From: Phycisphaerales bacterium | GTDB taxonomy: Bacteria > Planctomycetota > Phycisphaerae > UBA1845 > UTPLA1 | DNA: 64,000 bases | Assembly (NCBI GenBank): GCA_022360095.1 | Contig: JAKSDK010001243.1 | Span: forward strand, 1 to 64,000 | Reading direction: 5' to 3' | In this document: piece by piece, positions 15,921-24,331 of the stretch | Numbering within the stretch: position 1 is the first letter of the stretch | Layout of the letters: each line of letters starts with the position of its first letter | Notes under the pieces: model-generated | What the model saw: the letters and a program-made list of their open reading frames with translations, nothing else | Told to the model about the DNA's origin: nothing | Database searches by the model: none | Made by a program: the position numbers and the translations under genes

Positions 15921-16003
15921 AAAATAGAGAGTAGAAACTTCGAGCGCGGACCCGCCGTCCAACCCGGCCGGGACTTGCGCCTGCTCTCCTGCGGTCTCCT
16001 GGC
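15921..16003. repeat. Second dispersed repeat family, copy A
   Basis: This stretch aligns with 24231-24304. Shared blocks are TAGAGAGT, TTCGAG, CCGC...GTCCAACC, ACTTGC, CTCTCCT and GGTCTCC in the same order and similar spacing. The two copies are about 20 kb apart is not correct for this pair; they are about 8 kb apart. The copies are diverged and non-coding. Confidence 0.5.
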
Positions 16004-16054
16004 GACTCTCTACCTACTCTGATGTTCGCATTCGAGAACTAGCCTTAAGGGCAG

Positions 16055-16171
16055 ATGAGCAGCTTCGAAGAATACAAGAAACAGTTCGACTTGATCGCTG
16101 AGGGCCTGGACAAAAAGAAAAAGAAGACCAAGAGACGCCGCTCGAACGGCGGCAAGGGCAAGCGGGCCTGA
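16055..16171 (+). CDS. Possible small basic protein
   Basis: A 38-residue frame begins MSSFEEYKKQFDLIAEGLD and ends in a Lys/Arg/Gly-rich tail. AAGGGCAG just before the ATG could serve as a ribosome site. It is 38 bases upstream of the zinc-ribbon gene at 16210 and in the same direction, so a small co-transcribed protein is possible. The evidence is limited to length, ribosome site and spacing. Confidence 0.4.
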   Translation: MSSFEEYKKQFDLIAEGLDKKKKKTKRRRSNGGKGKRA

Positions 16172-16209
16172 AGTAAGAAAATCGCCGGGGCAAGGGAAGG
16201 AAGACCATC

Positions 16210-17196
16210 ATGGCCACCTATGATGTCCGCTGTCCTGCGTGTGACCAGCTTCACACGCTTCAAGAATCAGATCTGGGGCAAAACCTGGCCTGTGGTGCAT
16301 GCGGTGCGCCGTTCAAGTACGACGAACCACTAAAGAAGGCGAAAGCCCAGGCGAAACAGGTCGAGCAAACCTCGCGTGCGATACAGAAGCAGGCCGCATT
16401 GGAAGCCAAAAAAGCGAAGGCCGAAGCAGAAACACTCAGAAAAAAACTTGACGCTGTAGAACAAGGAGACGCCACAACAAAGACGGACGCTGAAAAGGAG
16501 AAAACCGTCAGCCTTGTTACCGTCAAATTCGTCGGCAAACCATTGTGGATTGCTGCAACGATCGTTGTAGCTTTGGCACTGGCCGTGATTCCGTTCGTGC
16601 TCAACAAGAACAACAAAGCCGGCACTGAGAGCCTTCCCGGACAAAGTCCGATGGAATCCCCTTCGTATGCAATTCAAGATTCAAATGAAGCTGACGATCC
16701 AAAACCACCATCAGAATCTAGCTCGGAGTCGACATATCAGGGAATTGGATGGTCACTGAAACAGATCGAAGCCGGCTATGGCGCCGAGAAGGGCTGGTAC
16801 TGGACACAGAAAAAACGCAATGAAACCGGATTAGGCATCGATTGGATCGCCGAAAACACCAACGTCCCCGGGTTCTATTATCAAGTCGGTGGCTTACCCG
16901 AAAATCTGGAATGGTTCGCCGCGATTCTGCAATTACCGATATCAAGCGACACCACCAACACCGAGATTAAGTTTAGCATTACCATCCCGGTTCGGATGGT
17001 TGCCAATCTAACGGACGAACAGAATTCAGACGAGCTGTACAAATGGATGGGTGAAGTCTGCTCCAGGTTCGCTGAGAACTCATACCAATCACATAAAGAG
17101 TTCACCGTCCATAACGGCAAAGTGATAATAATGAAGCTTGATCTCAATGAAAACGTACTGATGACTTCCATCAGAGTGCAAGCGAAGCTGGAGTGA
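16210..17196 (+). CDS. Zinc-ribbon, coiled-coil, membrane-anchored protein
   Basis: The 328-residue protein begins with a zinc ribbon (CPAC ... CGAC, about residues 8-32). A highly charged Ala/Lys/Glu coiled coil follows (about 42-90), then one transmembrane helix (about 110-130, LWIAATIVVALALAVIPFVL). The remaining 195 residues would be outside the cytoplasm and contain a Trp/Tyr-rich domain (IGWSLKQIEAGYGAEKGWYW). Such one-pass proteins with an N-terminal MJ0042-like ribbon are frequent in planctomycetes and have no known function. GGAAGG precedes the ATG. A second zinc-ribbon membrane protein follows at 17426. Confidence 0.7.
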   Translation: MATYDVRCPACDQLHTLQESDLGQNLACGACGAPFKYDEPLKKAKAQAKQVEQTSRAIQKQAALEAKKAKAEAETLRKKLDAVEQGDATTKTDAEKEKTVSLVTVKFVGKPLWIAATIVVALALAVIPFVLNKNNKAGTESLPGQSPMESPSYAIQDSNEADDPKPPSESSSESTYQGIGWSLKQIEAGYGAEKGWYWTQKKRNETGLGIDWIAENTNVPGFYYQVGGLPENLEWFAAILQLPISSDTTNTEIKFSITIPVRMVANLTDEQNSDELYKWMGEVCSRFAENSYQSHKEFTVHNGKVIIMKLDLNENVLMTSIRVQAKLE

Positions 17197-17425
17197 AAAA
17201 ACGATTTGGCATGTCATCCTGAAGGCGATGGCAAAACAGGGCAAACGCCGCTCGCCTACATGAATCAAAAAATGCCCAACTTAGACAAGTCCTGACTTTA
17301 AGAAACTCCGTTGTCTTCGTCCGTCTCAGCAGACAGATCTTCTTCGTTTTCCTCCGGAGCCGTCTCCCCCGGTTTTTGACTATTGGTGGCCGAATCGAGA
17401 TAATCTTCGTGTCGGAGATACATCT

Positions 17426-17848
17426 ATGCCCATCGAAGTAACATGTGAGTGTGGGTCGGTGCTGAAGGCGCCGGATGAATATCGGGGTCGAACTGGTAGG
17501 TGCAAAAAGTGCGGAAAGACGCTGCTTATTGAAGAAGTTCACGAACCAGTTGTGCTGGATGAATCGCCAAGGGAAAAAAAGCAGTCGACACGCAGGAAGA
17601 GAGAATATGCCGCCGTTGATTCAACATGCTCGATCATGAAGTTTTTCGCGATCCTGTCTCTCATTGTGGGTGCTATTTTTCTTGTGAACGGCTTGAATGG
17701 CAACCAACCGGAGATGGGAGTGGTTGTTTTCTTTTTCTGCCTCGGCAACGCCATCTGGCTCCTGTCCATCGCCTACGTCGCCGAGATGCTTCGAGATATG
17801 GCGATTAACGTGAAGAGGATGAGCGAGAAGGGTCAGACGGGGATTTAA
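17426..17848 (+). CDS. Zinc-ribbon protein with two membrane segments
   Basis: The 140-residue protein has an N-terminal ribbon (CECG, about 8-11; CKKC, about 26-29) typical of the small MJ0042-like fingers found before membrane proteins in planctomycetes. A basic linker follows, then two hydrophobic segments at about 70-88 and 97-117. The C-terminus is basic. No family or activity is recognised. It lies 229 bases after the other zinc-ribbon gene and may be expressed separately; that 229-base gap holds no further gene. Confidence 0.6.
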   Translation: MPIEVTCECGSVLKAPDEYRGRTGRCKKCGKTLLIEEVHEPVVLDESPREKKQSTRRKREYAAVDSTCSIMKFFAILSLIVGAIFLVNGLNGNQPEMGVVVFFFCLGNAIWLLSIAYVAEMLRDMAINVKRMSEKGQTGI

Positions 17849-18751
17849 CAAATTTGAGGGAATGTTGCTAAGCCGTCTTGCTTGGGGGCGATATTCTTCA
17901 ATCCCCATCCTATCAAACTACTCCCTTTCTTCCTGCGCTTAACGGGGACCGGAGGATGGATCGGTGTCCTGGTCGAGCAAGGAAAAGACTTGAACGATAA
18001 GAAAGAAGCTCGCGCAACTTACCTCTCGATGAAGCCGTTCGGCGCAGATTAGAAAAATGGGGGCAACGAAGGTTGTGGTGGACTCGTCTTTGTTTGTGCG
18101 ATCCTGTCGCACCCACAACGAACAAAGACACCCAAAAGCGACCAAGCACGTATCATCAAAAAAAAACTCGAACTTTTTTCCCGAAACACCTCTTTTTCGC
18201 GTCCTATTACATGGAGGTTCTACGCTGCTCCCAGAATTGCCCCTGAAGCGCCGAGCCCGCGCTTAGGTTTCGGGGGCGTGACTGCAACAATTGGCTCTCC
18301 AATTTTTGGGGATGGAACATTATCGCGCGGTATTGTCGTAACGCCCTGAAGCTTTGAGAGCCTCTTTTGAATGCTCCTCAAGCTATGTCATGCTCCGGCT
18401 TCGTGCGATCTACGATCATTTCACGAGATGAAAACGTCTTAGGAAAAGAGGGGCAGGATTGCGTGACCAAGGAATAGAAACTCACGAAGTCTGAGCATGC
18501 GTCGCAAGGCCCGGAACCTGCCATGAAATTATCGAGAACACGGTCATCGTGCATTCTCGAATACAAAGGACTGGAAATGTATTGGAAATCAACCACGCTC
18601 TGCGTCTCAGTTCCTGTTGCGTGCATATTCATCGGAACGATCGATACTCGGCGGAAACCTCCATGTAGAGAGGATACGCGAGTGTGGTAGCGTTTTCTTC
18701 CTCTCTTTCAGTTTCCAGCGAGATTGCCTAGATCGTCGAGAGATTGTGAAT
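17849..18751. other. Non-coding stretch of about 900 bases
   Basis: No frame here has convincing coding character. One hairpin is clear: 18086-18094 (GTCTTTGTT) pairs with 18121-18129, with an inner TGCGA stem at 18097-18101 and 18107-18111. The end of the stretch should contain the promoter of the caspase cluster. Confidence 0.4.
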
Positions 18752-20776
18752 ATGCATGCAAGACGGCTTCTGATACTATCAAGTGCTATCCTGTTCGCTA
18801 CTTCGCCAAGAATAACAAGTGCGATTGACGATTCATTCGTACCGCGCGACAAACCTATCAAAATCTTACCTAAGAACCCTAATTACTGGCTCCTGTCGTT
18901 AGGCGTTAACAAGTTCGAGGATCGTGATCTTAAAAACCTGAATTATTGCGAGAATGACGCGACGGATATTGTCAAGATCCTCACCGGCCCCAAAGGTGCA
19001 TTCCTACCTGAACACACCTATCTATTGACGTCCCTTAAAGACAAGCACTTGGCATCCAGTGGCGTTCACCACAGAGCGCCGACCGCGCGCGCCTTCATGG
19101 AGTGCCTCGAATTCATACTTGACCACGTGAACGAATCCAGTGTGGTGTTGATCTTCATTTCGAGTCACGGAATAGCCAAACCAATAGAGAAAAGGCAGCA
19201 AAACCATTCTCTAGAGGCTCCGACACGGTCCATGTCAGAGTGGCTACTGGCAGCACACGACAGCAATATTCAATCGCCTGAAAGCTGGATTGCGTTTACG
19301 AAGATCACAAGATTGTTTCGCGACAAGGTACTCTATTCAAGAATCATCATTGTTGACGCGTGCCAAACCGGCGCGCCGCCCGAAACACCCATTCAAGTCC
19401 AAGGGAAAGACACGTATCCGATCGAAACTTCCGCGGTGACATCCCCTGCCTACAATGCACTGGCGTTGCATATGCCGTTTCATGTTGAAAGCGACGTTAT
19501 TCTTGCGAGTTGCAGTCTTGGGCAGGAATCCTTTGAATTTCCGCAAGACCAATCGCTAAACGACGACGACACGCTCGTTCCGCCACCAACCACGAATGGT
19601 CTCTTTTCACACTACGTCCTGCTCGGATTACAAGGATTTGCCGCAGGCAACGATTCAACTGTCATGGCGAGCCATCTTGACTCATTTATCAAGGATAATG
19701 TGCATGCCTACCTCGCCGCACGTCCGTACGTCCAAGAGCCCTGGAGCCATATCACTGCCAAGGGCAGTGCTCAAGTGCCTCTATGCAAAGCAGACACTCG
19801 AGCTGCAAGACAGCGGATTCTCCAGGCAATCCGGAAGATGATCCGAAACGGGGACTTTCTTTCGGCCCACGAGGCATTCAAGAAAACCTGGTACGTCGTC
19901 ATTTCACAAGACCTTGTCACGAGGAACAAAATCGATCGCGAACTTCGTGATGCCTGGGAAGCCGCCATTGACAAGGCCATCGACGTTGATCGTGATGCGG
20001 TGTACGCCGAGAAGCTATTGCGTGATTACGAAGACGCCTACAAAGGCAATGAAGGACCGCTTCCTAAGATCATTAGGCGCAAGATAGACGCATTGTTTGA
20101 GTGCAATAACCTACGGCATGATATCCAGTTGCAGATCGACCGCAGGGCGGGGACGACGCTCGTCAAAAATCTTCGGGACTACGAGAGAATATGTACGCGA
20201 GATGATTTCTGGAAGGAGGCGAACGCGGCGCTTGAGAAGATTCGCGAGGAGAACAAGTCGAGAGTTCTCGTGTTGGCGCAAGCACGTGCCGGCGATGAGA
20301 TCATACCGCTTCACCAACTTGAGTCCACATTGATCCAGCGACTTGCAAACGGGAATGCACCTTTGCAGTTTGTAACCGGCAACTTCTCGAGCTCTGAAGA
20401 AGATTCCAAAGTGCGCGATGCCGCCTTACAGCGCAATACGCCCGCATTGTCAGACGCCGTCATTACGCAATGCGGGTACGTCTTGATTTTGAACATTGAC
20501 ATTCAGCACATCGGACCGCAAAGCCATCACGGCATTCGATCGCAGCGATATGAATGCAATTTCATCCCTATGGTGTTGAACGCCAAAACGCGCCAATTGC
20601 GGACGGGGCAAATAATTCGCAAGGGATTCGGCATCACACGGTCGGGATCGCCGGAGGCTGGTGCGCAAGACGCCATCGACCGAATCCTAGATGCCCGCGG
20701 GCAGCACACACTTAATTCGTTAACGTCATCGATCGAATCCGCCCTTAACCAGGTCATTGAACAGGAGAGGAATTAG
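18752..20776 (+). CDS. Secreted caspase-like protein with C-terminal CsgG-like region
   Basis: From ATG 18752 (MHARRLLILSSAILFATS) the product has 674 residues and a clear signal peptide; an upstream extension to 18617 would hide that signal. Residues about 45-240 form a caspase fold: an opening strand LLSLGVNKFED, then LNYCENDATDIVKIL, the histidine motif IFISSHG (His139) and the cysteine motif IIVDACQTG (Cys204). A helical middle region follows (about 340-500), then a C-terminal domain with RVLVLAQARAGDEI and VITQCGYVLILNIDIQHIG, similar in style to CsgG/LPP20-type surface-assembly proteins. The next gene starts two bases after its stop, so the two are co-translated. Confidence 0.75.
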   Translation: MHARRLLILSSAILFATSPRITSAIDDSFVPRDKPIKILPKNPNYWLLSLGVNKFEDRDLKNLNYCENDATDIVKILTGPKGAFLPEHTYLLTSLKDKHLASSGVHHRAPTARAFMECLEFILDHVNESSVVLIFISSHGIAKPIEKRQQNHSLEAPTRSMSEWLLAAHDSNIQSPESWIAFTKITRLFRDKVLYSRIIIVDACQTGAPPETPIQVQGKDTYPIETSAVTSPAYNALALHMPFHVESDVILASCSLGQESFEFPQDQSLNDDDTLVPPPTTNGLFSHYVLLGLQGFAAGNDSTVMASHLDSFIKDNVHAYLAARPYVQEPWSHITAKGSAQVPLCKADTRAARQRILQAIRKMIRNGDFLSAHEAFKKTWYVVISQDLVTRNKIDRELRDAWEAAIDKAIDVDRDAVYAEKLLRDYEDAYKGNEGPLPKIIRRKIDALFECNNLRHDIQLQIDRRAGTTLVKNLRDYERICTRDDFWKEANAALEKIREENKSRVLVLAQARAGDEIIPLHQLESTLIQRLANGNAPLQFVTGNFSSSEEDSKVRDAALQRNTPALSDAVITQCGYVLILNIDIQHIGPQSHHGIRSQRYECNFIPMVLNAKTRQLRTGQIIRKGFGITRSGSPEAGAQDAIDRILDARGQHTLNSLTSSIESALNQVIEQERN

Positions 20777-20778
20777 AC

Positions 20779-21462
20779 ATGAAGAACCGATGCCAGACTT
20801 GTGCTTGGAATGAGGATGTGACGAACTTCAAGCATTATCAAAAGCCGGCAGTTTTAGGGTTGGCCGCCCTACTGATCACAACGGTCTCCTGCTCCAAGTC
20901 GGCGAGGATCGACAAAGACGAGATCGCTCAAATGCGCCGCAAGGGCCTTGCTCATTACACTGTCGGCATTCTCATTGAGCCCCATGCGTGCGATCCTCAT
21001 TCCAGCACCACGGTGAGCAATGCGATCGCCGAGTTGTTATTCGACAAGTTCCCGACATTCACCATCGTTGAGCGTCAACATCTCAAGAAGGCCTCGGATG
21101 AGCTCGAGTTCCAGCAGTTGGATCTTTTCAATCCCTCAACAACGTTGGACTTTGGCAACTTCAAGGGAGCCGACTCTGTCATCTATGGCCACGTCAGCCG
21201 ATGGGAATTCAGCAAGAGTGAACACACCCAGAGTTTTCCGTTCTATACGCATCATTTTTCGATTGAAGATTTCGACGTCGCTTTTAACCTGAAGTTGTTC
21301 GAGGCTTCGACGGGACGCCTGCTCGCCGCCATCAACGCTGAAGGCGACGACCACGACGGATTTGGCGAGGCCTGCGAGGAAGCGCTGGAAGATGCAATGC
21401 CCAAACTCGAACGACAACTTATCCGCCATCAGCCGAAACGTCTGACTCAGGCAATCCGTTGA
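20779..21462 (+). CDS. CsgG-like outer-membrane lipoprotein
   Basis: The 227-residue protein has a hydrophobic segment ending in TTVSC (Cys38), a lipobox. The body contains VGILIEPHACD, a FPTFTIVERQHLKKASDEL helix and GADSVIYGHVSRWEF, the pattern of CsgG and LpoB-like lipoproteins that assemble or regulate envelope structures. The 20 residues before the hydrophobic core are long for a lipoprotein signal. GGAGAGGAATT, overlapping the caspase stop, is its ribosome site. Placement between two caspase-like genes suggests the three act together at the envelope. Confidence 0.7.
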   Translation: MKNRCQTCAWNEDVTNFKHYQKPAVLGLAALLITTVSCSKSARIDKDEIAQMRRKGLAHYTVGILIEPHACDPHSSTTVSNAIAELLFDKFPTFTIVERQHLKKASDELEFQQLDLFNPSTTLDFGNFKGADSVIYGHVSRWEFSKSEHTQSFPFYTHHFSIEDFDVAFNLKLFEASTGRLLAAINAEGDDHDGFGEACEEALEDAMPKLERQLIRHQPKRLTQAIR

Positions 21463-21597
21463 CTTGCTCAGCCCGCGAACCACGTTACGAATGTGCAACA
21501 TTCCGTCTTAGCCTTTTCAGTAGCAATTTGTAGCTCCGGAAGCAAATCAGGGCTCGAAATCGCGAATCACGGCGAAACAATCGCGAGGAGAATCCTT

Positions 21598-23631
21598 ATG
21601 GTTAGAGACCATAACCAAAACAATGACACCAGACGACAACATTACGTCGTCTTGCTGGTCGCCTTCATGCTCGTCACGCTAGACAACCGATCGACCGTTC
21701 GTGCGGCGACGGACGAACCGGCATTGCCTCGCAAACTCGCCTTGCTTGTAGGCATTAATGAATATCGATATCCGCTATCTAAGCTGTCCGGATGTGTCAA
21801 CGATGTTCATGAAATGCAGCGCGTTCTGCGCGACACTTATGGATTCGCGGAAGGCGACATCAAGACTCTCACGGACGCTGAGGCGACGCGCGACAACATT
21901 CTCAAGGCCTTCAAACAGCATCTCATCGATCGCGCGAGTCCGGACACCGTTGTCGTATTCCATTATTCCGGCCATGGTTCCTACACCAAGGATGTCTCCG
22001 GCGACGAAGGCGACGGCCGGGATGAAACCCTCGTTCCTTTCGACCGAAGCACGGGCGGCGCTTCAGACATCACGGATGACACGCTGGGAGAACTCATCGA
22101 CGCGCTGACGAAGAAGACAAAGAAAGTGACCATTATTCTGGATTGTTGTCATTCCGGCACGGCGACGAAGGGGGCGACGAGCCGTCATGCGCCCCCTGAT
22201 CCGCGCACGCCGCCTGCTCCAAGACAGCGGGAGAGAACGTCCGGTGAACGCAATACAGATCTGGCAATCGGCTCACAAGACTGCGTGCTGCTCGCGGCCT
22301 GTCGATCCAACGAGTCGGCGCGTGAGTATTCCAACGAAAACGGACAACGACTCGGTGCATTCACGTACTTTCTGTCGCGTCGATTATCACGATCCAAAGA
22401 TAACGAAACCTATCGCGACGTGATGGACGATGTGACACAACAAGTGTCATCATGGCATCCTTCGCAAAATCCACAAATCGAAGGCGCCGGGCGCGATAAT
22501 CTGTTCTTTTCGGGAATCCGGCGGGCCGCAGAACCACATGTTCTTGTGGATGAGCAAAATGGGAAGATCGTCGTTCGCGCCGGTGCGGCGAGCACGATGG
22601 CCGTCGGCACGATTCTGGACGTCTATCCACCTTCGACGAAAAAATTCACCGATCGCCAAAAGATTGCGACCATCGAAATCACCAACGTAAAGGTGGCCAG
22701 GTCGGAGGCGAGGAAACTGCGTGGGGAAACAATTCGCCCTGCCTCGCGCGCCAGGATCGTCAAACAGGTATTCAAGACCAACCCGCTGAAGGTCTACTTC
22801 GAAGACGCGACGGAGATCGGCGTGTTGTCGGAAATACGAAGTTCATTGGAAAGCAAACAACCCATCGACGCGACGAGCCGACATTCACCCGTTTATTCCG
22901 AATACTTTGAGCTGGTTGCCGATCGTGCTGATGCTCAGCTCCAGGTTTGCAGCAACGATCACGGCATTCAGATTAAGGCCGCCGACGGGTCTGTGAGAGG
23001 CGCCGCTATGCCGACAAATGACCCGACGACCCGTCAGACCGTGCTTAAGAAATTATATGGATGGGCAAAGTGGCATAATGTTTTGAACCTCCGAAACCCG
23101 AACTCGGATATCGACGTTCGTTTCGACGTTCACCCGGTGAAATCAAAACTCGGTGGCGCCGATGGCCGAACGGTGGAGATCGGCGAAGAAATCGAGTTCA
23201 TCGTAAAAAATCACAGCGGAGGCGAGATCTATTTAACCATTCTTGATTTGCTGGATGACGGTAGCATCAGCGTACTCTATCCGAGCGCAGGCGAAACAAC
23301 GCCCATCAAATCAACGCCCCAAGACCCTTGGCAAGCGAAGTCGACGGTCTATCTACCGTCTCACAAGAAGAAGTCCATCGATAATTACTTACTGATTGCA
23401 ACGCGCGAACCGATTCAAGTCGATTTCCTCCGCCAAAACAACCTCGACAAGGCCGCTGAGATGCTGGAAGCGGCCCGAAAAGCCGTTCGCAAGGGCCACG
23501 ATCCATTTCAAGACGAATTCCTGCAGCTGCTAGGGAGAGCGTCGATTGGAACAAAGAACACCAGACCGATTGAGGCGTCCTTGCACAACTGGGCAACGGC
23601 GCGCACATCAATCACCGTCGTTCGCCGTTAA
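21598..23631 (+). CDS. Secreted caspase-family peptidase with DUF4384 domain
   Basis: ATG 21598 is preceded by AGGAGAATCCTT; the product has 677 residues and a signal-like segment (HYVVLLVAFMLVTLD). The peptidase C14 domain (about 45-295) is complete: LALLVGINEYRYPLSKLSGCVNDV, FHYSGHGS with His126, and ILDCCHSG with Cys184. A variable middle region follows. The last third contains FDVHPVKSKLGG, VEIGEEIEFIVKN and YLTILDLLDDGSISVLYPS, the DUF4384 domain often fused to bacterial caspases. It is expected to cleave after basic residues, as metacaspases do. It follows the CsgG-like lipoprotein by 135 bases. Confidence 0.88.
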   Translation: MVRDHNQNNDTRRQHYVVLLVAFMLVTLDNRSTVRAATDEPALPRKLALLVGINEYRYPLSKLSGCVNDVHEMQRVLRDTYGFAEGDIKTLTDAEATRDNILKAFKQHLIDRASPDTVVVFHYSGHGSYTKDVSGDEGDGRDETLVPFDRSTGGASDITDDTLGELIDALTKKTKKVTIILDCCHSGTATKGATSRHAPPDPRTPPAPRQRERTSGERNTDLAIGSQDCVLLAACRSNESAREYSNENGQRLGAFTYFLSRRLSRSKDNETYRDVMDDVTQQVSSWHPSQNPQIEGAGRDNLFFSGIRRAAEPHVLVDEQNGKIVVRAGAASTMAVGTILDVYPPSTKKFTDRQKIATIEITNVKVARSEARKLRGETIRPASRARIVKQVFKTNPLKVYFEDATEIGVLSEIRSSLESKQPIDATSRHSPVYSEYFELVADRADAQLQVCSNDHGIQIKAADGSVRGAAMPTNDPTTRQTVLKKLYGWAKWHNVLNLRNPNSDIDVRFDVHPVKSKLGGADGRTVEIGEEIEFIVKNHSGGEIYLTILDLLDDGSISVLYPSAGETTPIKSTPQDPWQAKSTVYLPSHKKKSIDNYLLIATREPIQVDFLRQNNLDKAAEMLEAARKAVRKGHDPFQDEFLQLLGRASIGTKNTRPIEASLHNWATARTSITVVRR

Positions 23632-23811
23632 CCTAAGTGCAGCAATTAGGGAGGTTTCTTCTGATTCAGGCCTCCACGAACCGTGGTAACGCTCACAACT
23701 TAGGGAACGCTCAGGGGATTTTTTGCGTCTACTATAGAAGCCAGCGTCATCTCCCTGACGCGCCACCTGATAATCGGAAGGTATCGATCGTACTACATCG
23801 AGGTACAAAGT

Positions 23812-24153
23812 ATGACAAATCCATGGGTTGCAACGGTCGCCAATATGATGAACCGCCTTCCGACCCCGGACGGGAACCGGTATGCGACGGCCATCGTCCA
23901 CGGCTCTTTGAAAGTGCTTATTTACGCCCCGCGCCAGAACGATCCACAACAACCGCATGAGCAGGACGAAGTCTATGTGGTCGCGAAAGGGAATGGACAA
24001 TTTGTTCGCGGCTCGGACCAGATCTCGTTCGAAGAAGGAGATGTGTTGTTCGTTCCCGCAGGCATGGAACACCGTTTTGAAGACTTCTCAGACGACCTTG
24101 TCGTTTGGGTCGTGTTTTACGGCCCCAAAGGCGGCGAGCAGCCAAGTCCGTAG
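23812..24153 (+). CDS. Small cupin protein
   Basis: The 113-residue single-domain cupin has PHEQDEVYVVAKGNGQF (cupin motif 1, with metal-binding His and Glu) and GDVLFVPAGMEHRFEDF (motif 2, with the last His). Such proteins bind a metal ion and act as dioxygenases, isomerases or small sensors; nothing here points to a substrate. It stands alone between the caspase cluster and a convergent potassium channel gene, with GAGG a few bases before the ATG. Confidence 0.82.
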   Translation: MTNPWVATVANMMNRLPTPDGNRYATAIVHGSLKVLIYAPRQNDPQQPHEQDEVYVVAKGNGQFVRGSDQISFEEGDVLFVPAGMEHRFEDFSDDLVVWVVFYGPKGGEQPSP

Positions 24154-24230
24154 GGACCGGAAAACTGGCTTTGCATCCCACGAGGACGCGATCGACCAGC
24201 ACGGCCACCACTTGCCATTCACGGCATCAC

Positions 24231-24304
24231 AAAAGTAGAGAGTCGCCATTTCGAGGGCAGCCGCGCAGTCCAACCAAGCGAACTTGCTCTCCTTTGGTCT
24301 CCCT
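24231..24304. repeat. Second dispersed repeat family, copy B
   Basis: The stretch aligns in the same order with 15921-16003, about 8 kb away. It is non-coding and lies between the convergent cupin and potassium channel genes. Confidence 0.5.
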
Positions 24305-24331
24305 TCCACTGAGGGTTGAGCCGTACCACTG

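Noticed and set aside
15489..15962. A 157-codon minus-strand frame with RLDSNQRPPAPKAQ
   Set aside because: The peptide is the antisense reading of the tRNA-Pro-like segment, a known source of spurious proteins.
17171..17542. A 123-codon minus-strand frame overlapping the zinc-ribbon genes
   Set aside because: Low-quality composition and it overlaps the start of a better-supported gene.
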